64,000 nt of DNA from the NCBI GenBank assembly GCA_029781045.1, contig JAKOXL010000033.1:1-64000 (forward strand), written 5' to 3'. Position numbers and translations under genes: made by a program. Shown here piece after piece: positions 35,589 through 44,380 of the stretch. The DNA is from Bacillota bacterium (GTDB lineage: Bacteria > Bacillota > UBA994 > UBA5500). Each line of letters begins with the position of its first letter. The stretch's first letter is position 1. The notes beneath the pieces are model-generated. The model was given only the letters and a program-made list of their open reading frames with translations, made no database searches and was not told the DNA's origin.

Positions 35589-37409
35589 CTATTCAATGGT
35601 CACACTCTTGGCCAGATTGCGCGGTTTATCCACATCACAGCCCCGCTCCAGAGCCACGAAATAAGCCAGCATCTGTAGCGGTATAATCGCCAACACTGGA
35701 CCCAAAACCGGATGGACCGGCGACAAAGGTAGCCGCCAGTTGGCTAGGCGCTCCAATTCCCCATCGCCCATAGTATCGAAGAGGAATATCTCGCCTCCTC
35801 GGGCCGCCACCTCTTCTATACTGCTCTCCATTTTCTCCCGCAATTGAGACTGGGTCAACAAGCAGACCACCGGTGTTCCCTGGGTGATAAGGGCCAATGT
35901 CCCGTGTTTCAGCTCGCCAGCCGCCAGAGCCTCCGCATGGATATAGGAAATCTCCTTCAACTTCAGGGCCGCCTCGAGGGAGCCGGCGAAGTCCAAGCCA
36001 CGCCCTATGAAGAAGATGTCCTCGTGGGTGGTCAGAGTCTTAGCCAGCTGTTGCAGCCGATCTTGCTGTTGTAAAGGTTCTTCCAGTAAGGCGGGAAGAT
36101 TGTGGACAGCCGCAACTAGAGCCGCCAGTTCCTCGTTACTAGCCGTTCCTCGCAACTGGGCTAGATGAATAGCTATCAGGGTGAGGACCACCAGTTGAGT
36201 AGTATAGGCCTTGGTTGAAGCCACCGCAATCTCCGGTCCGGCGAAGGTGGGTAGTACCGCATCGGCCTCTCGGGCTACACTGGAACCGAGCACATTAGTA
36301 ATAGCCCAAACCCGAGCCCCCAGCCGCTTAGCCTCGCGCAAAGCCGCTAGAGTATCGGCCGTTTCACCCGACTGACTGATAACTAGTACGATATCGCCTT
36401 CCTTAAGCACAGGTTTGCGATAACGAAACTCAGATGCAATGTCCACTTCCACTGGCAAGCGAGCCAAATCTTCTATCACATACTTCCCGACCAGCCCGGC
36501 GTGGTAGGAGGTACCACAGGCCACAATGGTCAGTTTCTGCATAGAACGGGCCGCTTGTTCCGTTAACCCCAGCTCCGCTAAGTTTACGCTGTTCTCATTC
36601 AGATAGGCAGCTGCTGTGGCCAGAACGGCCTGGGGTTGCTCGTGAATCTCCTTCAACATGAAGTGCTCATAGCCACCCTTTTCCGCAGCTAACGGATCCC
36701 AATCCACATGGAATACTTCCTTTTCTACCTCTTTCCCGTCAGCCATTACTCTAACTTCATGGGCCGTCACTACCGCCAACTCCCCATCTTCCAGTAAGTA
36801 AACCTCCCGGGTATAGGGAAGAAGAGCAGGAATATCGGAAGCCACGAAATTACCATTATCGCCTAGACCGACAACCAACGGGCTGGACTGTCGATAGGCA
36901 AGCACGCGGTCCGGGTGTAAGTCGGAAACCAAAATTAGGGCAAAAGCCCCTCTGAGGCGCTTAACAGCCCCTAGAAAAGCCTGTTCTAGGTTGCCAGCGT
37001 ATAGTTCTTCAACTAAGTGGGGAACCACTTCCGTATCGGTCTGGGAAGAAAACCGATGGCCTTTCGCCTCCAACTCAGCCCGCAACTCACGGAAGTTCTC
37101 AATAATACCATTGTGCACTATCATGAAATGTCCATTGCAGTCGCTATGGGGATGGGCATTGATATCCGACGGCTCGCCATGGCTGGCCCAACGGGAATGA
37201 CCTATGCCGACACCGCTGGGCCAATCCACCGTCTGCAGTTCTGCTTCTAGTACCTCTAGCCGCCCTTTTTTCTTTGCCCACTGCAACTTGCCATCTACAA
37301 TAACGGCCACACCGGCCGAATCATACCCCCGGTATTCCATGCGACGTAAACCTTCTAAGACAATAGGGAGCGCCGGGCGCTCGCCTACGTAACCTACGAG
37401 TCCACACAT
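35589..37409 (-). CDS. glmS: GlmS, glutamine-fructose-6-phosphate aminotransferase
   Basis: Makes glucosamine-6-phosphate for cell-wall synthesis. 606 residues from ATG at 37409, so that Cys2 (MCGLVGYVG) is the N-terminal nucleophile; the upstream in-frame extension would bury it. Glutaminase domain 1 to ~240 (GIGHSRWASHGEP, HNGIIENF), then two SIS domains (ISQSGETADT; ASTKAYTTQ) and the C-terminal AKSVTIE. GGAGG lies 11 bases upstream. Controlled by the glmS ribozyme in its leader. Confidence 0.96.
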   Translation of the reverse strand: MCGLVGYVGERPALPIVLEGLRRMEYRGYDSAGVAVIVDGKLQWAKKKGRLEVLEAELQTVDWPSGVGIGHSRWASHGEPSDINAHPHSDCNGHFMIVHNGIIENFRELRAELEAKGHRFSSQTDTEVVPHLVEELYAGNLEQAFLGAVKRLRGAFALILVSDLHPDRVLAYRQSSPLVVGLGDNGNFVASDIPALLPYTREVYLLEDGELAVVTAHEVRVMADGKEVEKEVFHVDWDPLAAEKGGYEHFMLKEIHEQPQAVLATAAAYLNENSVNLAELGLTEQAARSMQKLTIVACGTSYHAGLVGKYVIEDLARLPVEVDIASEFRYRKPVLKEGDIVLVISQSGETADTLAALREAKRLGARVWAITNVLGSSVAREADAVLPTFAGPEIAVASTKAYTTQLVVLTLIAIHLAQLRGTASNEELAALVAAVHNLPALLEEPLQQQDRLQQLAKTLTTHEDIFFIGRGLDFAGSLEAALKLKEISYIHAEALAAGELKHGTLALITQGTPVVCLLTQSQLREKMESSIEEVAARGGEIFLFDTMGDGELERLANWRLPLSPVHPVLGPVLAIIPLQMLAYFVALERGCDVDKPRNLAKSVTIE

Positions 37410-37494
37410 TATGAGCAGTGCCTCCTTATCTAGGGGGTCAATCCCTCTGGTGAGCGCTTTGTCCTGCTGATTACTCGGCAGTTTTGTCGCCAAC

Positions 37495-37588
37495 CTAACG
37501 ACCCGGGAAAGGCCGAGGGGAAACCCGCCGACTCTCGATAAACCCCTACCTCGTCAACTTCTTGTCAAAGACAAAAAGCCCAGGCGCT
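37495..37588 (-). ncRNA. glmS ribozyme-riboswitch
   Basis: The minus strand reads A|GCGCC at the cleavage site (between 37588 and 37587), then GTTGACGAGG (37549-37558), GGGGTTTATCGAG (37534-37546) and TCGGCGGG, all core blocks of the glucosamine-6-phosphate-activated self-cleaving ribozyme, about 85 bases ahead of the glmS ATG. The 3' limit (P4 region) is approximate. Confidence 0.95.
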
Positions 37589-37635
37589 TACTATTAGGCT
37601 TTATGGGTCGCGCAACACCTCCTTTTCGGGGACCA

Positions 37636-37657
37636 GGGGCTATCATAAGACAGCCCC
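37636..37657 (-). terminator. Hairpin between glmM and the glmS leader
   Basis: GGGGCTGTC/GATAGCCCC stem with a TTAT loop, 6 bases after the glmM stop, but without a T run. It may mark an mRNA end or a processing site rather than a strong terminator. Confidence 0.45.
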
Positions 37658-37663
37658 GCTGTT

Positions 37664-39004
37664 CTATTTACTTTCTTGAATAGCCCTCGCCACCATTTGG
37701 ACTGCCTGGGTGGCTAGAACCTCGGTTTCCGCTTCCGCCATCACCCGTATCAGCGGTTCGGTTCCGGAGGGCCGCACTACCAGCCGTCCTCGCCCCCGCA
37801 ACAACTCTTGTGCCTCGCTTATGGCTTGCTGCACTTGGGGGTGGTCTACGATGCTACGATTGGCTACTGGCACATTATGCAGGACCTGCGGAAAAGGTTT
37901 CACCACGCTGGCCAGCTGGGCTAGAGGTTGGCCACTGGCGGCCACCACTTGCAGCAGTTGCAGGGCGCTGAGTAACCCATCACCGGTGGTGGCATAATCA
38001 AGGAAGATGATGTGCCCCGACTGTTCTCCGCCCAAATTGGCTCCTACTTCTTGCATCTTGGCCAATACATAGCGATCACCCACGGGAGCCCGGAGCAAAC
38101 TAATGCCAGCGTTCAGCATAGCCTGCTCTAGCCCCATATTGCTCATGACAGTAGCCACTAGAGTATTGTTGGCCAGGCGCCCGGCTCTCTGCAGGGCCAG
38201 AGCGCAAATGGCCATGATAGCATCTCCATTCACAACTTGCCCCTGATGATCAACGGCAATGAGGCGATCTGCATCGCCGTCAAAGGCCAAGCCCATGTCG
38301 GCCCCTGCGGCTTGCACTCGGGCAGCCAGCCCCTGCGGCTGGGTGGAGCCACAGGCCACGTTTATGTTCAAACCATCGGGGTTAGCATTAATCAGCTCCG
38401 CTTGCATACGAAGACGGGAGAAGAGCTTCTTGGCCACATCAAACACGGCACCATTGGCGCAATCCACTACCACCTTTAATCCGCTGAGTGGTGTTTGAAC
38501 CAGACTGCACAGATAATCGATATAAAGATCGGGCCAAGCAGTCACCGAATACAGCCTACCAACCCCATCGCCAGCAGGTCGTGGCAGGCGCTCGGGCTGC
38601 TGCAGAAAAGCCTCAATCTCATCTTCCAGTTCATCGGGCAGCTTATACCCATCGTGGGCGAAAAACTTAATACCATTATCTGGTGCCGGATTATGGGAAG
38701 CCGAGATCATTACTCCCGCCGTCATTTGTTGACTATGGGTCAACCAGGCCACGGCCGGCGTAGGGAGTACGCCCACGGAATAGGCATTGGCCCCCACCGA
38801 AAGTATGCCGGCAATCAGCGCACTCTCCAACAAATCCCCTGAAAGCCGGGTATCCTTGCCTACAAGAATGTTAACGGGCTGTCCCGGGGTTAAGTGTCGG
38901 GCTAAGACATAGGCCCCAGCTCGCCCTAAGTTGAAAGCCAACTCGGGGGTTAATTCCGTATTGGCTACACCACGCACCCCATCGGTGCCGAAAAGCCTCG
39001 CCAT
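37664..39004 (-). CDS. glmM: GlmM, phosphoglucosamine mutase
   Basis: Isomerises glucosamine-6-phosphate to glucosamine-1-phosphate. About 446 residues from ATG at 39004 (MARLFGTDGVRGVAN). The phosphoserine is about S103 in ISASHNP; the metal loop is DGDADR and the sugar-binding loop GGEQSGH; the C-terminal VRPSGTEPLIRVM closes the phosphate site. GGAGG lies 11 bases upstream. It stands in the conserved order cdaA-cdaR-glmM-glmS. Confidence 0.96.
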   Translation of the reverse strand: MARLFGTDGVRGVANTELTPELAFNLGRAGAYVLARHLTPGQPVNILVGKDTRLSGDLLESALIAGILSVGANAYSVGVLPTPAVAWLTHSQQMTAGVMISASHNPAPDNGIKFFAHDGYKLPDELEDEIEAFLQQPERLPRPAGDGVGRLYSVTAWPDLYIDYLCSLVQTPLSGLKVVVDCANGAVFDVAKKLFSRLRMQAELINANPDGLNINVACGSTQPQGLAARVQAAGADMGLAFDGDADRLIAVDHQGQVVNGDAIMAICALALQRAGRLANNTLVATVMSNMGLEQAMLNAGISLLRAPVGDRYVLAKMQEVGANLGGEQSGHIIFLDYATTGDGLLSALQLLQVVAASGQPLAQLASVVKPFPQVLHNVPVANRSIVDHPQVQQAISEAQELLRGRGRLVVRPSGTEPLIRVMAEAETEVLATQAVQMVARAIQESK

Positions 39005-39023
39005 ACTATGGCAGTCCTCCATT

Positions 39024-39959
39024 CTATTCCTTTTCCTTTATTACTAACTGAACCTGCACCTGATCTACTGAACTGCCCACCACTCCGCTGGGCAAAACCA
39101 GTTTCACCGGCAAAGTTGTATTGGCATTTATTTCCTCTAGACTAATGGGTTCAGTAGCTATCTGCTCTAAACCAGCCAACACTTCATCGCTTCCATAAAC
39201 GTATACAGTAGTCGGTTCTATACGGCTTTCTTGCAACGTGTAACCATCGGGCAAATGACCGCTAAAGTCGGCTACCACTGACAGGAGCTTACCGGGCAGG
39301 CGAACCACATCCACATCCACAACACCCGGTTCCACCAGTAAACCCGTGACTTCTTGCCCCCGTGCGTCCAACAACCTTACAGGTAAACGCAAGCGACCGC
39401 TTTCCCGGATGGATGCCGCATTTATGACCACCTGAGCCTGCTGAACCCGCTCAAACTGGCTACGCAAGCCAGTGACTGTCACAAAGCTAGGATTGGAGGT
39501 GGCAGTGAGGTAATAGGATGGATCTTCCTTCTCCAACCCCTCAATACGGAGATCAAAATCGGCGGTGAGCTCCCGCTCCAATCGCACCTCCACTCGACCA
39601 GGAGTGGGCGTAGCATTTAGCCCTTGGGGATGAATCACCTTGACTGCATACTGACCTACACCCTCATTGGCTCCGCTCAGCGAAACATAGGCTAACAAGT
39701 TTTCTCGCAACACCTGGTTAACCACCGAATCGCTGCCACGCAGGACCACACTGACTGTGGTGGGCAGCTCATTGGTTAGAACAAGGCCGGCGGGAATATC
39801 TCTAACTTCCAGTGGTACGTTATCCCAAGTAACACTGGTTTCCGGGCGCGCAGTTACATCGGCGGTCTTTACATACGACCAAAGGACTATGGCCAACAAG
39901 AAAGCCAAAACATGCAAGGTAACGTTCTGTTGAAATAGCTTGTTGCCTCTGTTAACCAT
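39024..39959 (-). CDS. cdaR: CdaR, YbbR-domain regulator of CdaA
   Basis: 311 residues with one N-terminal membrane helix (VTLHVLAFLLAIVLWSYV) and about four extracytoplasmic YbbR repeats, visible as recurring VEVRDIP/VTVTG-type beta segments. By family knowledge it modulates the diadenylate cyclase CdaA. ATG at 39959 overlaps the cdaA stop by 8 bases; glmM follows 19 bases later. Confidence 0.92.
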   Translation of the reverse strand: MVNRGNKLFQQNVTLHVLAFLLAIVLWSYVKTADVTARPETSVTWDNVPLEVRDIPAGLVLTNELPTTVSVVLRGSDSVVNQVLRENLLAYVSLSGANEGVGQYAVKVIHPQGLNATPTPGRVEVRLERELTADFDLRIEGLEKEDPSYYLTATSNPSFVTVTGLRSQFERVQQAQVVINAASIRESGRLRLPVRLLDARGQEVTGLLVEPGVVDVDVVRLPGKLLSVVADFSGHLPDGYTLQESRIEPTTVYVYGSDEVLAGLEQIATEPISLEEINANTTLPVKLVLPSGVVGSSVDQVQVQLVIKEKE

Positions 39960-40773
39960 CCTTTTGCACCCTCCAGTTCCAGAAGGAAGGGGCTTTCACT
40001 AGCAAAAGCTCCTCAAGCTTTTCTTGTAGCGATTGAGAATCAAGGTGCCGTTCTATCTGACCATCCATGGCGATTGAAATGATGCCGGTCTCTTCGGAGA
40101 CAACGATAGCAATAGCGTCGGTTTCTTCCGTAATGCCGACGGCGGCTCGATGGCGGGTTCCCAGTTCCCGCCCTAACGATGGATTGGATGAAAGGGGTAA
40201 ATAGCAACCGGCAGCCAGCATTCGCCCATTACGGATGATCACGGCCCCATCATGCAAAGGGGTATTAGGTATAAACGTGTTAGTCAGCAGCTCCTTGCTA
40301 ACCAAGGCATCCAATAGGGTACCCGTTTCCACATACTCATTTAGACCCGTTTCCCGCTCCAGAACGATCAAGGCCCCTATTTTGTTCTTACTCAAGATGC
40401 TGGCACTGGCCACTAAATCACGGATTGGCCCAGCCCAGTCGCTTTCTTCCTGCAGAAGGGGCAATTTCTGGTTAAGGAAACTGGTGCGGCCCAATTGCTC
40501 TAAACCGCGGCGCAACTCGGGCCAAAAGACGATGGGGACAGCAATGAAACCAGCGGCAATCGCCCGGTTCAATAACCAATTCAACGTCCATAGGCGCAAC
40601 CTACCACTAAGCACTGTCGCCGTCAAGAGGACCACCAAGCCCTTAATCAACTGAACAGCCCGGGTATCCCGTATTAGGAGCAACAAGCGGTAAATCGCAT
40701 AGTAGACGATGATAATATCTATAACATCTAGCAGTGCAATCTGCTGTAAGGCCTGCCATACCCTATCTAACAT
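39952..40773 (-). CDS. cdaA: CdaA, membrane-bound diadenylate cyclase
   Basis: Makes c-di-AMP from two ATP. 273 residues: three N-terminal hydrophobic segments (to about residue 85), then the DAC domain with DGA at 175-177 and RHR at 207-209, both needed for catalysis. ATG at 40773 follows GGGGGTGGGG. Starts the cdaA-cdaR-glmM-glmS unit, which ties c-di-AMP signalling to cell-wall precursor supply. A TPR gene lies 49 bases upstream on the same strand without a terminator between. Confidence 0.95.
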   Translation of the reverse strand: MLDRVWQALQQIALLDVIDIIIVYYAIYRLLLLIRDTRAVQLIKGLVVLLTATVLSGRLRLWTLNWLLNRAIAAGFIAVPIVFWPELRRGLEQLGRTSFLNQKLPLLQEESDWAGPIRDLVASASILSKNKIGALIVLERETGLNEYVETGTLLDALVSKELLTNTFIPNTPLHDGAVIIRNGRMLAAGCYLPLSSNPSLGRELGTRHRAAVGITEETDAIAIVVSEETGIISIAMDGQIERHLDSQSLQEKLEELLLVKAPSFWNWRVQKDG

Positions 40774-40822
40774 GGCCCCACCCCCATCCCTGGCTCCTCA
40801 TTACCTATATTTAAGCACCCGA

Positions 40823-42235
40823 CTATTTGCGCAATGTCTTCAGCAGCGCATTCCACCAGCCCTTATTCTCGGGGCGGTTAAGGGGATGTTCATCTTCAGC
40901 GGGTTCTTCCGCCACTTCTTGCTTATAGAGATCCAACAAGACTGCCGCCACCTGCTGGTACTGCGGTGGAGCATTCTCCAGCAGGGAGCGATCCACACTC
41001 TCTTGCACCAATCGGATATGACGGGAGAAAACATCGGGATGATCCTGATGCAATGCAGACAACCCGGCCCATGCTTGTCCCGTGGCCCCTAAATGCAAGT
41101 GGCACAAGGAGGCAATAAACTTGATGTCGGGCTGCTCACCCTGGTCTGCCACCAGGTCCAGGGCTTGCGTATACTGCCCCAGGTGGAAATGCATAGCCAT
41201 AGCATTAATACGCACCACCTCGGCTTTGGGCTCGATTTCCAAAGCCTTACGCCAGGCCTTAAGGCTCTCTTCCCAGCGCTCTGCCTGGGCATAGGAGCTG
41301 CCTTGGGCAATGAAGACAGGCAAATAGTTGGGCTCCCTCTCCAAGGCCTTTTGCCAATACTCATTGGCCCGCTCCAGTAAGCCATGGCGAGCATAGGCTA
41401 AGCCAATATTGTAGTAGGGCTGAACAGCTTTAGGATGGATGCGGGCCGCTTCCTCCCACTCTTTCACACCCGCCTCAATTAGCCCCTTTTCCACGTAGGC
41501 TTCGCCCAAGGTTAGACGGTTATTTAGGTCTTCCGGTTCGAACTCTACTGCCTTCTGCAAGTGTTTTATGGCCGCATCGTATTCACGCCGGCGCAAATGG
41601 GCAAGGCCCAGATTAAAACGCACACCACCGCTATCTTGCCCCATATTGAGAACACGCTGACCATAATCGATGGCCAGTTGGTAGTCGCCGGTGTCGATGG
41701 CGATAGCACAGACATTGAAGGCCGCCCGGGGGTCTTCCGGATTGCTGGTGGCTACAGTTAGCCATTCGGCTTTAGCCTCCTCCAGTTCGCCTTTCGCCAA
41801 ATGGATTTCTGCAATGGCGTTCAGAATCAAGGGGTTGCCCGGCAGTAGTTTTTTAGCCCGACGGAACTCCATATGGGCCGCATCCCACATACCCTTGAGT
41901 CCATAGACCTTACCAATGAAATAATGGGCCATACCATTGAGCTTATGCTTGTTGGGCTTATCTAGTTCCAGCACCTTTTTCCAGCTGGCAATAGCCTCAT
42001 CTAGCTGCATCTTTTCTGCTCTGGCTATACCTAGAAGATAATGGGTTAGCACACTCTTGGGGGCCAACTCGGCCGCTTTGGTTAAGTGCTCCAAAGCGCC
42101 ATCCACGTCTTGCTTCTGAAAGAGTGCCACACCTAGATCGTGATGGGCGGTGGCATTTTCGGGATTTTCTGCAATGGCCTTCTGGCATAACTCGATGATT
42201 TTTTCAATATCGATGGTGTTGTTCTCAGTACTCAT
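40823..42235 (-). CDS. Tetratricopeptide-repeat protein, unknown function
   Basis: 470 residues, nearly all TPR units of about 34 residues; examples are NATAHHDLGVALFQKQDVDGAL, SVLTHYLLGIARAEKMQLDEAI and VQPYYNIGLAYARHGLLERA, with about ten units in all. No signal peptide, membrane segment or catalytic domain, so a cytoplasmic scaffold is likely. Its leader (42255-42440) is highly structured. It may be co-transcribed with cdaA. Confidence 0.85.
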   Translation of the reverse strand: MSTENNTIDIEKIIELCQKAIAENPENATAHHDLGVALFQKQDVDGALEHLTKAAELAPKSVLTHYLLGIARAEKMQLDEAIASWKKVLELDKPNKHKLNGMAHYFIGKVYGLKGMWDAAHMEFRRAKKLLPGNPLILNAIAEIHLAKGELEEAKAEWLTVATSNPEDPRAAFNVCAIAIDTGDYQLAIDYGQRVLNMGQDSGGVRFNLGLAHLRRREYDAAIKHLQKAVEFEPEDLNNRLTLGEAYVEKGLIEAGVKEWEEAARIHPKAVQPYYNIGLAYARHGLLERANEYWQKALEREPNYLPVFIAQGSSYAQAERWEESLKAWRKALEIEPKAEVVRINAMAMHFHLGQYTQALDLVADQGEQPDIKFIASLCHLHLGATGQAWAGLSALHQDHPDVFSRHIRLVQESVDRSLLENAPPQYQQVAAVLLDLYKQEVAEEPAEDEHPLNRPENKGWWNALLKTLRK

Positions 42236-42254
42236 GCCTACTGCACACTCCTTT

Positions 42255-42440
42255 TCTCGTTTCCTGCCCCAACAAAAAAGGCAAGACGTGGCTTGCTATC
42301 ACCATGCTTGCCATAAACGCTTCCCTCTCACTGCAAAGCACAGTGAGTCGCGTAATTCATCGCCCAGAATTAGCTAAGCCCATACTTACAGTATTGGCTA
42401 ACTGGGTTTTGTTATCCTGCAATTCTACCCAAAAAGTGTA
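42255..42440 (-). promoter_or_regulatory. Structured leader between the anti-sigma gene and the TPR gene
   Basis: The minus strand has three successive hairpins: one with core ATACT-GTA-AGTAT within complementary GTTAGCC/GGGCTTAGC arms, CTCACTG/CAGTGAG, and GGCAAG...CTTGCC followed by TTTTTT (about 42270-42312). The last is an intrinsic terminator or attenuator close to the TPR start. I do not recognise a riboswitch class. Confidence 0.5.
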
Positions 42441-42453
42441 GGTGGGGCCCCTT

Positions 42454-43071
42454 CTAATCATTGCCCCCTAGCAGGTGTTTAATTCGCTCCCATAGCTCTG
42501 CCCAAGCAACTGCCAGCTTGGCCTGGGGTGAGGCTATGATGCTATGCGCACTGCCCACATGCCGACCATTAGGCGCCAGCTCTATGGTGGCGTCCACCGT
42601 CTTTATGGTACCATGCACTTCGCCTCGGATCTCCAATACGCCGCGGTAGATGACCAGGTCACCGCGAACCACCTCACCTGCTGGTACTATGAAACGGTTT
42701 CCCTCTTGCACAATAACCTGCCAATCGTCAGCTATGAGCTGTGGCTGGGACAAGGTGGTCCACACATAAAGCGGCGAAACAATTAACAAACACAAGAGGG
42801 CGACAGCGCAAGCCATCCGGAGACGGGTGAAACGGGAGATACTGGGTCGCTGCTGCTGTTGCAACTTCTGCATCAGGTCAGCCGTAAAACCGGCGGGGGC
42901 AGGCACGTTGGACAACTGCTCTAGCAGAGATACCACCTGCCCCAAGGAGCGCTCCACTTTCTGGCAGGGACCACACGCCTGCAAATGGCTTTCCAGCTGC
43001 CGCTTAGCTGGCAAACTGAGGTCATTATCTAACGCTTGGTGTAACATACGTCGGGCATCGTGGCAATTCAT
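42454..43071 (-). CDS. Anti-sigma factor with zinc-binding N-terminus and bactofilin-like outer domain
   Basis: 205 residues. N-terminal ZAS-type domain with H29-x3-C33-x2-C36 (HLQACGPC), one membrane helix at about 86-106, and an outer region of short glycine-spaced beta turns (VRGDLVIYRGVLEIRGEVHG, then TIELAPNGRHVG) resembling bactofilin repeats. It should hold the ECF sigma factor at the membrane until released. ATG at 43071 follows GGAGG and overlaps the sigma gene by 4 bases. Confidence 0.85.
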   Translation of the reverse strand: MNCHDARRMLHQALDNDLSLPAKRQLESHLQACGPCQKVERSLGQVVSLLEQLSNVPAPAGFTADLMQKLQQQQRPSISRFTRLRMACAVALLCLLIVSPLYVWTTLSQPQLIADDWQVIVQEGNRFIVPAGEVVRGDLVIYRGVLEIRGEVHGTIKTVDATIELAPNGRHVGSAHSIIASPQAKLAVAWAELWERIKHLLGGND

Positions 43072-43652
43072 TGGCACTCCGCCTCCCACAAGCGACGTTC
43101 CTCGCTCAACTTCAAACGTAACGCCTCCCTGGCTCGGAACAAACGGGTCTTAACCGTGCTTACCGGAACCTGTAAGATGTCAGCTATTTCTTGGTAACTT
43201 AAATCATGCCCATGCCTCAGCAAAAATACACTACGGTAATTGGGAGGTAGCTCAGCTACCTTCTGCGCCAAATAGGCCGCTAGCTCTGCCTGCTCGTGCT
43301 GTTCTGCCGGGCCTGGCCCTTGCTCTACCAGCTCCAGACGCAGGGGCTCACCATCTACCAGAGGAGCATCAAGAGCAATGGTTGGCCGACGTCGGCGCAA
43401 GTGGTCGATGGCTAAGTTGGTAGCAATACGGTAAAGCCAAGGCCTGAAGGGCTGACCCACTTGGAAATTACGCAAGTTGCTGAAAACGCGCAAGAAGGTT
43501 TCCTGCGCTAAATCGAGGGCATCTTCTCGGTTTCCAACCATGCGATAGAGATAAGCATAAATCTTATCCCGATACTTGTCGACCAGCTCTGCAAAGGCCG
43601 AGTGATCTCCTCTTTTGGCTTTCTGCATTAACTTCTGGTCAACCCAATCCAC
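43068..43652 (-). CDS. ECF-type RNA polymerase sigma factor (SigW-like)
   Basis: 194 residues. Region 2 (FAELVDKYRDKIYAYLYRMV then DALDLAQETFLRVF) and region 4 (LPPNYRSVFLLRHGHDLSY, VPVSTVKTRLFRAREALR) are complete. GTG at 43652 has AGAGGG 7 bases upstream. Translation is coupled to the anti-sigma gene. A TGAAAC-16-CGTA promoter of the SigW type lies upstream, so it probably activates its own operon in response to envelope stress. Confidence 0.92.
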   Translation of the reverse strand: MDWVDQKLMQKAKRGDHSAFAELVDKYRDKIYAYLYRMVGNREDALDLAQETFLRVFSNLRNFQVGQPFRPWLYRIATNLAIDHLRRRRPTIALDAPLVDGEPLRLELVEQGPGPAEQHEQAELAAYLAQKVAELPPNYRSVFLLRHGHDLSYQEIADILQVPVSTVKTRLFRAREALRLKLSEERRLWEAECQ

Positions 43653-43679
43653 TACTAAGCCCTCTCTTCTATAGTTTAG

Positions 43680-43705
43680 TACGAGTTGATGCGACTAAAG
43701 TTTCA
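43680..43705 (-). promoter_or_regulatory. ECF sigma-type promoter (autoregulatory)
   Basis: TGAAAC (43700-43705), 16 bases, CGTA (43680-43683), the SigW-class consensus, 27 bases ahead of the sigma gene start. Confidence 0.8.
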
Positions 43706-43723
43706 TTTTAGGACATCGTTCTT

Positions 43724-43752
43724 ATTATACCTAGCAAAACTTGACCTGCCAA
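43724..43752 (-). promoter_or_regulatory. Sigma-A promoter upstream of the ECF sigma gene
   Basis: TTGGCA (43747-43752), 17 bases, TATAAT (43724-43729). It would give basal expression in addition to the ECF promoter. Confidence 0.75.
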
Positions 43753-43865
43753 GGAATAACAGAAAAGGCTTCATTGTTGCAAAATACAAAGTCAGTTGTC
43801 TTCTACTATAACGAAGGTCACTGCTCAGTTGGTAGCGAATAATGGCAGCGAAGGGGGTGGAGCTG

Positions 43866-44257
43866 ATGGCAAGTAAAAACAAACAGCGTGTACTAGCAAC
43901 GCAGCACAGGAGCTGGCACTTCTTGCTGCCGACCCTACTCCTGCTGTCGCTACTGCTAACAACTTGCTCGCCCTCGGATTTGACTCGGCCCACCGCATAT
44001 CTTGTCTCCTCTGGCAAGCATGAGATCGCCTATTTGAGCGGCGACCACCCAGACATAACACAGATCAGCAATGTGGTAGCTCGATCGGGGCCACCGTTAC
44101 CGCCGAGCTGAAGGTGGTTTACACCAATGTGGGAGACAAGTACGCGGGGTGGTACAAACTGCAGGAGCCAACTTTCATGGAAGCTACGTTGGAACTGCAT
44201 AAACAAGCAGATAAGTGGCTGGTTAGATCCACACAGTATTCCCATCTGAATCCTTAA
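43866..44257 (+). pseudogene. Frameshifted small lipoprotein gene
   Basis: ATG at 43866 (GGTGGAG just upstream) opens a frame with a lipoprotein signal (FLLPTLLLLSLLLTTC) and continues SPSDLTRPTAYLVSSGKHEI up to about VVAR near 44080, then stops at 44111. A second frame takes over at once, IGATVTAELKVVYTNVGDKY, then YKLQEPTFMEATLEL and DKWLVRSTQYSHLNP, ending at 44257. One missing base near 44085 explains both. The joined product would be about 130 residues. It is either a decayed gene or a sequencing error. Confidence 0.65.
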
Positions 44258-44274
44258 GTAGTGCATGCTCCCTT

Positions 44275-44372
44275 CTGCGAACCGAGCTCTTCCGACGGCG
44301 GTTGGCACAGGCGCTCTAATATGACCACTGCCCATCGGCAGAACAAAGGGGCTGTCTTACGACAGCCCCTCT
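44275..44372 (-). repeat. Terminator-linked intergenic repeat, copy B
   Basis: Second copy of the element at 32434-32550, same orientation. It comprises the terminator hairpin of the ornithine operon and the downstream core (GTGGTCATATTAGAGCG, CTGTGCC, GTCGGAAGAGCTC, GGTTCGC). It ends about 18 bases beyond the frameshifted lipoprotein gene. Confidence 0.75.
44347..44370 (-). terminator. Terminator of the ornithine-degradation operon
   Basis: AGGGGCTGTC/GACAGCCCCT, 10 bp with a 4-base loop, then TTGTTCT on the minus strand, 10 bases after the last stop codon. Being symmetric, it may also end plus-strand transcripts. Confidence 0.85.
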
Positions 44373-44380
44373 TATGCTAT

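Noticed and set aside
37410-37493. 28-codon extension of glmS
   Set aside because: It would bury the N-terminal nucleophile Cys2 and runs up to the edge of the ribozyme leader.
43903-43925. TGGCAC...TTGCT as a second sigma-54 promoter
   Set aside because: The spacing between the -24 and -12 elements is two bases too short, and it lies inside the lipoprotein signal sequence.
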